A model generated the notes under the pieces. That model worked only from the letters and a program-made list of their open reading frames with translations. It had not been told where the DNA came from and ran no database searches. 64,000 bases of DNA from Siphonodentalium dalli (taxonomy: Eukaryota > Mollusca > Scaphopoda > Gadilida > Siphonodentaliidae): the NCBI GenBank assembly GCA_032622095.1, contig CP136069.1, positions 18,613,326-18,677,325 on the forward strand, given 5' to 3'. Position numbers and translations under genes: made by a program. Positions 55,236-64,000 of this stretch are shown here, piece after piece; within the stretch, counting starts at the first letter, position 1, and every line of letters begins with the position of its first letter.

Positions 55236-56096
55236 CTGCAAATAGTAGGTTTGTCATTTTCAGAATGAGTCCCCAGAGGGTGAATTTAGTGATGCTATCC
55301 CGCAAAGCGGGCTAGCATAAAAAAATTCACCCTCTGGGGACCTCATTCTGCTTAGGCCTCATCTTCTGGGAAGTATCTATAGTCTCAAATGTTTTAGGTT
55401 TTAGTTACTTTTTCCCTTCTGTTTCTTATCTCCTAATTTGCAGAAGATAAATTGCATAATCGAGGTGACTAATGGGTGAACATCACCAACTTCAACTGTG
55501 GAACTTCAATATGATCCTAGGTCTAGCTCCCATAGCTGTTGAGGCCTAAGTAGAATGAGGTTCCCAGAGGGGGAATTTAGTGACGCCAACCCACCATGCA
55601 GGATTATAAATCATCACTAAATTCACCCTCTGGGGACCTCATTTTGCAAATGACATACACACTATTTGTAGGCTTGCCCACATGTCAATTTACGAATGAA
55701 AGCGGGCTAGCATAACAAAATTCACCCTCTGGGGACCTCATTCTGCTTAGGCCTCATCTTCTGGGAAGTATCTATAGTCTCAAATGTTTTAGGTTTTAGT
55801 TACTTTTTCCCTTGTTTCTATATCTCCTATTTTGCACTGATTTGCAGAAGATAAATTGCATAAACGAGGTGACTAATGGGTGAACATCACCAACTTCAAC
55901 TGTGGAACTTCAATATGATCCTAGGTCTCCCATAGCTGTTGAGGCCTAAGTAGAATGAGGTTCCCAGAGGGGGAATTTGATGACGCTAACCCGCCATGCA
56001 GGATTATAAATCATCACTAAATTCACCCTCTGGGGACCTCATTTTGCAAATGACATACACACTATTTGTAGGCTTGCCCACATGTCAATTTACGAA
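55236..56096. mobile_element. F3 MITE, tandemly duplicated (~395 bp unit)
   Basis: The segment from GCGGGCTAGCATAA to CATGTCAATTTACGAA occurs at ~55307-55696 and ~55701-56096 with few differences, giving a left end, two middles and two right ends. Confidence 0.85.
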
Positions 56097-56469
56097 CCAG
56101 CTCTAAAAAAAAATAATTTACACAAGATATTTTTGATTAGAAAAAGAAATTATCTTGTCAAATTTGAATGGATGTTATTGATAAATTGTAAATTGGATAG
56201 AACTCAATTTATTCAACATCATAAATTGGAGTAGAAAAAAATCTCAATAATCATGAATATCCAAATGGGAGACCAATTAAACGCTCAATATATATCGTCC
56301 ACCAGTCAGTCACAAGAATTTATCTTCAATTTAAAGATGCACTCAGAGTTCAAGACTATTTATAGTTTCTCGTTTTTAAAACCGAAAACATAAATATGAG
56401 GCAGAACTGTTAAAAATATTTATTCAAGTTAGTAATTACTATAAGTTTTAGAAGGCGACTAAATTTTAT
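56097..56469. other. No gene seen
   Basis: AT-rich; nothing recognised. Confidence 0.4.
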
Positions 56470-56735
56470 TTAACCCTTTCATGGCGGGAGCAACGCTGGT
56501 GCAGCATTAAAGATTATGTGCCAGTGCATTCTCTTATATATACAAGTCTCCCATAGGGAGCCTCACATACATATATATAAGAGAATGCACTGGCTTACAA
56601 AGTCAAGGTGAATATTGTTATACCAATGTATTCTCTTGTATAACTGAGGCTCCCTATGGGAGACTCGCATATATAAGAGAATGCATTAGCACAGGGTTTT
56701 CGAAAAAATTTCAGGAAGCTCCCGTCAGGAAACAT
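56470..56735. mobile_element. P2 TTAA MITE
   Basis: Type A left; type B right lacks its last bases at CCGTCAGGAAACATAC, the same variant seen at 52778 because both lie in the inverted duplication. Confidence 0.8.
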
Positions 56736-56890
56736 ACAAAGACATCCCTTGTGACAAAATGTGTTAAATTCTGTAAACTCAAATTTTAAGTGTTAAATAC
56801 TGAACAGTTATGACCAATTTTCTTTAATTATTTACACTAATAATGATAATTAAGCCATCTATGCAGCATACCAATCCTTGAGCTACATTA

Positions 56891-57136
56891 TTAACCCTTT
56901 GAGTGCCAGGTCAATTTTTGTATCAACCCATATACCCTGTGCCAATGCATTCTCTTATATATGCGAGTCGACCATAGGTCGCCTCGCATATATAAGAGAA
57001 TGCATCAGTCTAACAATTTTTTTTTTTTTTTATTATAATTTTTTACAATTTTAATAATTTATTCTTATATTTTTTAACAGACTTATTTTGTAGGTTTAGG
57101 GCCGATGAGATCGACCCCTGGCACTCAAAGGGTTTT
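56891..57136. mobile_element. P3 TTAA MITE
   Basis: TTAA left, mutated right edge; one palindrome at 56940-57004. Confidence 0.85.
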
Positions 57137-57282
57137 AAACAAGTAGATACATTTGTACCCACAAACATAGTAATTACTTCATGATGACTAATAATAATTA
57201 CACAGATAAACAGACATTATAATTTCCACTGTTTGGTTGTAACAGGAAATCTGCTCTCTAAATGCTTGTGATTAAACATAAC

Positions 57283-57485
57283 TACAGTAATGCTCTAAAT
57301 AATCGACTCCTTAACCACAGCAGAATTATGGGTAATTTTTCAGGATTTAGTCGGAAATATGGCTTGGTGCCATTCACTGAGAGCTTTCCGATGAATGGCA
57401 ACAAGCCATATTTCCGACTAAATCCTGAAAAATTACCCGTAATTCTGCTGTGGTTAAGGAGTCGATTATTTAGAACATTACTGTA
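57283..57485. mobile_element. F2 hairpin MITE
   Basis: Complete copy at the outer end of the right duplication arm. Confidence 0.9.
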
Positions 57486-57573
57486 GATGAAGGTCCTCAA
57501 TGGTTTTTTTAATCTATTAATTTGTTCCATTTAACTAAGACTGTGAATAATTGTTGATTTTTCATCACTTTGT

Positions 57574-60415
57574 ATGTTGAATATGTGTGACACCCTGTGT
57601 ATTTCTGGATTTACTATAAATATTACGGTACATGCCTGTTATGATAATATGTGTGACGCCCTGTGTATTTCTGGAGTTACTATAAATATTACGGTACATG
57701 CCTGTTATGATAATATGTGTGACACCCTGTGTATTTCTGGATTTACTATAAATATTACGGTACATGCCTGTTATGATAATATGTGTGACACCCTGTGTAT
57801 TTCTGGATTTACTATAAATATTACGGTACATGCCTGTTATGATAATATGTGTGACACCCTGTGTATTTCTGGATTTACTATAAATATTACGGTACATGCC
57901 TGTTATGATAATATGTGTGACACCCTGTGTATTTCTGGATTTACTATAAATATTACGGTACATGCCTGTTATGATAATATGTGTGACACCCTGTGTATTT
58001 CTGGATTTACTATAAATATTACGGTACATGCCTGTTATGATAATATGTGTGACACCCTGTGTATTTCTGGATTTACTATAAATATTACGGTACATGCCTG
58101 TTATGATAATATGTGTGACACCCTGTGTATTTCTGGATTTACTATAAATATTACGGTACATGCCTGTTATGATAATATGTGTGACACCCTGTGTATTTCT
58201 GGATTTACTATAAATATTACGGTACATGCCTGTTATGATAATATGTGTGACACCCTGTGTATTTCTGGATTTACTATAAATATTACGGTACATGCCTGTT
58301 ATGATAATATGTGTGACACCCTGTGTATTTCTGGATTTACTATAAATATTACGGTACATGCCTGTTATGATAATATGTGTGACACCCTGTGTATTTCTGG
58401 ATTTACTATAAATATTACGGTACATGCCTGTTATGATAATATGTGTGACACCCTGTGTATTTCTGGATTTACTATAAATATTACGGTACATGCCTGTTAT
58501 GATAATATGTGTGACACCCTGTGTATTTCTGGATTTACTATAAATATTACGGTACATGCCTGTTATGATAATATGTGTGACACCCTGTGTATTTCTGGAT
58601 TTACTATAAATATTACGGTACATGCATGTTATGATAATATGTGTGACACCCTGTGTATTTCTGGATTTACTATAAATATTACGGTACATGCCTGTTATGA
58701 TAATATGTGTGACACCCTGTGTATTTCTGGATTTACTATAAATATTACGGTACATGCCTGTTATGATAATATGTGTGACACCCTGTGTATTTCTGGATTT
58801 ACTATAAATATTACGGTACATGCCTGTTATGATAATATGTGTGACACCCTGTGTATTTCTGGATTTACTATAAATATTACGGTACATGCCTGTTATGATA
58901 ATATGTGTGACACCCTGTGTATTTCTGGATTTACTATAAATATTACGGTACATGCCTGTTATGATAATATGTGTGACACCCTGTGTATTTCTGGATTTAC
59001 TATAAATATTACGGTACATGCCTGTTATGATAATATGTGTGACACCCTGTGTATTTCTGGATTTACTATAAATATTACGGTACATGCCTGTTATGATATG
59101 TGTGACACCCTGTGTATTTCTGGATTTACTATAAATATTACGGTACATGCCTGTTATGATAATATGTGTGACACCCTGTGTATTTCTGGATTTACTATAA
59201 ATATTACGGTACATGCCTGTTATGATAATATGTGTGACACCCTGTGTATTTCTGGATTTACTATAAATATTACGGTACATGCCTGTTATGATAATATGTG
59301 TGACACCCTGTGTATTTCTGGATTTACTATAAATATTACGGTACATGCCTGTTATGATAATATGTGTGACACCCTGTGTATTTCTGGATTTACTATAAAT
59401 ATTACGGTACATGCCTGTTATGATAATATGTGTGACACCCTGTGTATTTCTGGATTTACTATAAATATTACGGTACATGCCTGTTATGATAATATGTGTG
59501 ACACCCTGTGTATTTCTGGATTTACTATAAATATTACGGTACATGCCTGTTATGATAATATGTGTGACACCCTGTGTATTTCTGGATTTACTATAAATAT
59601 TACGGTACATGCATGTTATGATAATATGTGTGACACCCTGTGTATTTCTGGATTTACTATAAATATTACGGTACATGCCTGTTATGATAATATGTGTGAC
59701 ACCCTGTGTATTTCTGGATTTACTATAAATATTACGGTACATGCCTGTTATGATAATATGTGTGACACCCTGTGTATTTCTGGATTTACTATAAATATTA
59801 CGGTACATGCATGTTATGATAATATGTGTGACACCCTGTGTATTTCTGGATTTACTATAAATATTACGGTACATGCCTGTTATGATAATATGTGTGACAC
59901 CCTGTGTATTTCTGGATTTACTATAAATATTACGGTACATGCATGTTATGATAATATGTGTGACACCCTGTGTATTTCTGGATTTACTATAAATATTACG
60001 GTACATGCATGTTATGATAATATGTGTGACACCCTGTGTATTTCTGGAGTTACTATAAATATTACGGTACATGCCTGTTATGATAATATGTGTGACACCC
60101 TGTGTATTTCTGGATTTACTATAATTATTACGGTACATGCATGTTATGATAATATGTGTGACACCCTGTGTATTTCTGGAGTTACTATAAATATTACGGT
60201 ACATGCCTGTTATGATAATATGTGTGACACCCTGTGTATTTCTGGATTTACTATAAATATTACGGTACATGCATGTTATGATAATATGTGTGACGCCCTG
60301 TGTATTTCTGGAGTTACTATAAATATTACACTACATGCCTGTTATGATAATATGTGTGACGCCCTGTGTATATTTCTGGAGTTACTATAAATATTACGCT
60401 ACATGCCTGTTATGA
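57574..60415. repeat. 66 bp satellite, ~43 copies
   Basis: Unit ATGTGTGACACCCTGTGTAT, then TTCTGGATTTACTATAAATA, TTACGGTACATGCCTGTTAT and GATAAT. Central copies are almost identical. Edge copies carry variants (GAGTTAC for GATTTAC, ACGCCC for ACACCC, GCATG for GCCTG). One unit at ~59095 lacks exactly 3 bases. With a 66 bp period and no stops, one frame on each strand stays open for over 900 codons (MCDTLCISGF on plus, MYRNIYSKSRNTQGVTHIII on minus). No splice sites or flanking coding sequence support either. Confidence 0.95.
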
Positions 60416-61070
60416 TAATTGAAGAATATGAAACAATACACCATAAGACATGGTGAGGTTCACGTATCGTCTCATAATCGAGAATTACTAAAAGTTTTCT
60501 GTTAAATTTTCAAGACAAGCAATGCTGAATGAAGTAAGCGATCTATATACAACCTTTATAAACATTTGTGTTTTGTTTAATAGGAAATAAATTCTCTAAT
60601 TGTGTTGAGATCAAAAGATAAGCTTCATGGAATATAACATGGTTTTTAAATGAATTGATGAACCAGTGGATCTGAATGTGTCACGTTTGCACTAGATGTG
60701 TCACAACACATATATTGATGTATTTAGCATCAAAGGTCCCTCTGATCCGTGTGATCAGCACGCACAAACAACGCCATCAGGTCACGCGGTGAAAAAAGAT
60801 CAAGGGCACATTATCCCGTTCATCCGATTGACCAACAAAGGGCCAGTCGTTCCACTAAATTGCCCTTAGTTCATTTTCATTGATTTTAAGCGATGAAACA
60901 TTGAGCGTAGGTAAATGACGCGTTGGTGGATGTGACGATCTTCATTAATACCAGGCAGGCATGACAAAACTATTTACGCCAACAAAACTCAAGATCATAA
61001 ATGCCATTTAATATACAGAAGGGCAAACAATGAATTAGTATTTCTAAACCAAGAATGCAGTTGTGCTGTT
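60416..61070. other. Single-copy-looking, relatively GC-rich stretch
   Basis: 60720-60960 is less AT-rich than its surroundings and matches no repeat in the window. No open frame with splice signals found; it could be regulatory. Confidence 0.35.
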
Positions 61071-61178
61071 TGCAGTAATGCCCTAAATAATCGACTGCTT
61101 AACCACAGCAGAATTCTGGTTTATTTTCAGGTTTTAGTCGGAAATATGGCTTGTTGCCATTCATCGGAAAGCTCTCAG
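61071..61178. mobile_element. F2 half element
   Basis: Left arm only, broken at the loop (GGAAAGCTCTCAG). Confidence 0.85.
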
Positions 61179-61236
61179 TAGGGCCTTATGACACCATTGC
61201 CATTATCCAAATCATGATAAAATGGCAAGAAACAGC

Positions 61237-61515
61237 CCCTTTAAAGGGGTACTGTACACTGAATCTGGCCATTTATGGGACCATCTCCTTTTATTCTCAA
61301 CAGAATATATGCAACAAATGAATGAATTTGAGCCATACATGCAGATTAATACAAAATATGCTCATATGCTCTTTGAACGATGCAAACATCATGGTAATTA
61401 TATTGAAAATGAATGTATGGCTCAAATTCATTCATTTGTTGCACATATTCTGTTGAGTATAAAAGGAGATGGTACCATAAATGGCCGGATTTAGTGTACA
61501 GTCCCCCTTTAAATA
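61237..61515. mobile_element. Foldback MITE with ~110 bp arms
   Basis: AAAGGGGTACTGTACACTGA and its complement near 61490, then CATTTATGGGACCATCTCCT and ATGAATGAATTTGAGCCATAC with complements. The frame over it is a by-product. Confidence 0.8.
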
Positions 61516-61813
61516 TGTGCTAGAACAGCATTGTTATAGTGTCCTAAAAGTTGTGCCCCTTGCCCTTGTTTGCTTCTGGCACCCCTGGCATAAGAGCGAA
61601 GGGCTCGAGCTCAATGCCCCCCCCCCCCCTAGTGCTGGCGCCACTGAAAATATCTTAGGATCAGTTTGAAGTGGAAGAAAACAAGATTCAGCAATATGTG
61701 TCATGTTTACAACAGAAAACATGTTTTGTCTAGTATCAAGTGTAAAGTTTAGTGTTTACACGACTTACGCTGACGGTATCTGAGTTTGACAATCAACAGT
61801 TTACATGTCTAGA

Positions 61814-61957
61814 TCAGGCCTGAGAATAAGGTCTGTCATTTGCAGAATGAGGTCCCCAGAGGGTGAATTTGGTGACTGTGCAGGATAGCGTCACTAAATT
61901 CGCCTCCTGGTGACCTCATTCTGCAAATGAAAGACACACTATTTGCAGCCATGTTTT
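61814..61957. mobile_element. F3 MITE, short form
   Basis: Both TCATTTGCAGAATGAGGTCC-type ends with a small centre. Confidence 0.75.
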
Positions 61958-62007
61958 GGGACCATAAAGTTAATGAATTTTATGGTCAGCTGAGACTCAG
62001 ATTTCTG

Positions 62008-62376
62008 CCCTGCTAGCATCACTAAATCCAACCTCTGGGGACCTCATTCTGCTTTGGCCTCATCTTCTCTGGAAAGTTTCCTTATTATCAAATTTCTATA
62101 GAAAGATTCTACTTTTTTATAGTTTAGTTTCTCTTTATCCCCAAATTGGCAGACGACACATTGCATAATCGAGGTTCCCAATGGGTGTACATTCACAATA
62201 TTCACCATTTGGGAACCTCAATCTGAGTCTATGTCTCCCATAGCAGACGAAACCATGCAGAATGAGGTCCCCAGAGGGTGAATTTGGTGATGCTAGCTCG
62301 CTGTGTGGGATGACGTCACTAAATTCACCCTCCGAGGACCTCATTCTGCAAATGACAGGCACACTAAACTCAGGCT
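62008..62376. mobile_element. F3 MITE, 5'-truncated
   Basis: Family middle and right end (ATGACAGGCACACTAAACTC). Confidence 0.8.
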
Positions 62377-62466
62377 TGTTCTAGAAGAATATACTGATCT
62401 GTTTCCAGCCCACAAAACCATCAACACTTGACTTGAAATAAAACAGACATGGAATGGTAACAAGTC

Positions 62467-62905
62467 TGCAAATAGCCTGTCTGTCATTTGCAGAACGAGG
62501 TCCCCAGAGGGTGAATTTAGTGACGCTACCCCACATAGCGGGCTAGCATCACTAAATTCACCCTCTGTGGACCTCATTCTGCTAAGGCCCTCATCTGCTA
62601 TGGCAGACCTAGGATCAGATTGAAGTTCCCCAGTTGAAGTTGGTGATGTTCACCCATTGGACACCTCAATTATGAATTTTATCTTCTGCAAATTAGGGGA
62701 TATAGAAACTTCCTAGAACGGAAATGTAACTAAAAACAATGTTAATTTGATACTATAGATACTTCCCAGAAGATGAGGCATAAGCAGAATGAGGTCTCCA
62801 GAGGGTGAATTTGGTGATGCTAGCCCGCTATGCGGGATAGCATCACTAAATTCACCCTCTGGGGACCTCATTCTGCAAATGACAGACAGGCTACATTTGC
62901 AGACA
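62467..62905. mobile_element. F3 MITE, full length
   Basis: GCAAATAGCCTGTCTGTCAT and complement at the ends; four GAGGTCCCC-type hairpin arms. Confidence 0.85.
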
Positions 62906-63330
62906 TGGAATGATAAATAACTTTAACAGCCAATGGCATTTCTGGAAGATTTCAATCTCATCGGTGTTTAGCATGAGTTTGGAATAAAAAGGTCAAGTTG
63001 AAGTGTTCTCGACATCTGTTTTTGAGAAACAACATGACAGCATGGGGTAATTATAGACTTGATAAGGACAAATGTCATGGTATGTTTAAATAGTTGATAA
63101 ATATCTCGGGGCTAACTGCTTCACGTTTTTTGTCAACACATATGGTACCACATTCTTCCATTTGAAGGCAGTAAACAGATTATATCAATGGCAGTGGTTG
63201 TGTAGCATGGTGTGAAACATGGGGAGAGGGAGCTCAATTTGGTGGACCCGGTTAGTCAGCCAGCGCCCAAATAAAAAATTCACTAAACCCCCCACTTGGA
63301 TAGTTACCAGTTATAAAGTGGTCAAATGAC
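62906..63330. other. No gene seen
   Basis: Nothing recognised. Confidence 0.4.
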
Positions 63331-63793
63331 TTAAAGGTACTCAATCAAATCAGAGGGCCCCCATATCATCAAGATACAACAACAACATTTCTTTAAAATA
63401 TGCTTTAGTTATCAGAATCGATTAATTGCAACAAAATAATGCTATAAACCACTGTCAACTATGGTATCAAATTTCCTAAAACGTGTTATTTATCAACATT
63501 TTTTTCAAAGAAATATTGCCATATCATCACTTGAGTATTCAAGAAATTTGGCCGTACCGGTATTACCACTTGTTTTTATAGATATCCATCTTCATCCGCA
63601 ATTTTGTCCGAGACCGTCCATTTGACATTTTTCTGGCCTACATATAATTGCAGAATAACTAACTTCAAATATTTATATCTGATCATTCTGAGCTTTGATG
63701 GGTGGTTTCCTCGACTCAAATAAAATATTTTTTACCCCCGAAGCCAACGAAATAGTAATTTAGGAGCGTTAATTCGGATTATGCATCTTTAAA
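63331..63793. repeat. TTTAAAG dispersed repeat, longest copy
   Basis: TTAAAGGTACTCAATCAAAT at the left and GCATCTTTAAA at the right; the same interior landmarks as 38747-39128. Confidence 0.65.
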
Positions 63794-64000
63794 TTTTCAC
63801 CACTCACATCACCCTAGCCTCCAACAAATGATGAAAATTACATCATTATATATCCCTGTATCTAGACATGTAATATATGGTATTCAGTCGTCACAAGGGT
63901 GCATTATTGGTAGAATTTGACATTGTTTTGATAAATTTTCCTTGTGAAAGACTCCAAGAACCTTCATACCTCGCAAGCATATATTTAAAATTTCCAAGGC
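63794..64000. other. No gene seen
   Basis: Nothing recognised up to the window edge. Confidence 0.4.

Larger units (their letters stand above)
56645..57485. repeat. Right arm of the ~0.8 kb inverted duplication
   Basis: Inverse of 52020-52848, including its unique stretches (GTTACAACCAAACAGTGG reads CCACTGTTTGGTTGTAAC here). Confidence 0.85.

Noticed and set aside
7079-57136. TTAACCCTTT blocks as interstitial telomere repeats
   Set aside because: They occur singly at element edges with TTAA symmetry, not as tandem TTAGGG/CCCTAA.
57574-60390. 938-codon plus-strand and 901-codon minus-strand frames as giant repeat proteins
   Set aside because: Both are direct products of a stop-free 66 bp satellite; no splice sites, unique flanking coding sequence or start context support either.

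Overview
The window is eukaryotic nuclear DNA. It is AT-rich and very poor in genes, with small exons, GT-AG introns, many miniature inverted-repeat elements, minisatellites and one tRNA-derived SINE. It fits an invertebrate metazoan; the sequence alone does not give the phylum. No prokaryotic gene, rRNA, functional tRNA or CRISPR array was seen.

Two genes can be supported, and they converge. On the minus strand, 13 exons between 47398 and 31672 join in phase into about 1007 residues of a SynGAP/DAB2IP/RASAL2-type Ras GTPase-activating protein. It has half of a C2 domain, a RasGAP domain with the arginine finger and the FLR motif, a Ser-rich linker encoded by one 1.36 kb exon, and a C-terminal coiled coil with a stop codon. 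The N-terminal part (PH domain and first half of C2) is not in the window or was not recognised. On the plus strand, three exons (6375-6529, 8858-8969, 15404-15480) join in phase into the last ~113 residues of an unidentified protein. This tail carries a SILK motif and a K-x-V-x-F motif, the two short docking motifs used by protein phosphatase 1 partners. Its terminal exon start is duplicated, with a miniature transposon between the two copies.

Everything else is repetitive. 0-5 kb: a foldback element, a short LTR-flanked element and a second, 1 kb foldback. 5.7-21 kb: four minisatellites (33, 23, 45/62 and 16 bp units); the 33 bp and 45/62 bp arrays run up to splice acceptors of the plus-strand gene. 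21-31 kb: mixed dispersed repeats, a SINE and a 0.7 kb TIR element. 31-48 kb: the RasGAP gene, with introns full of MITEs. 48-64 kb: more MITEs, a ~0.8 kb inverted duplication, and a 2.8 kb satellite of 66 bp units open on both strands.

The most striking pattern is a set of TTAA-flanked MITE families (here P1, P2, P3). They have different terminal repeats but share one ~68 bp palindromic module, present zero to several times per element. Two other families are also abundant: a TA-flanked, almost perfectly self-complementary hairpin MITE (F2, about 15 copies) and a MITE built around a GAGGTCCCC-type inverted repeat (F3, about 16 copies or fragments).
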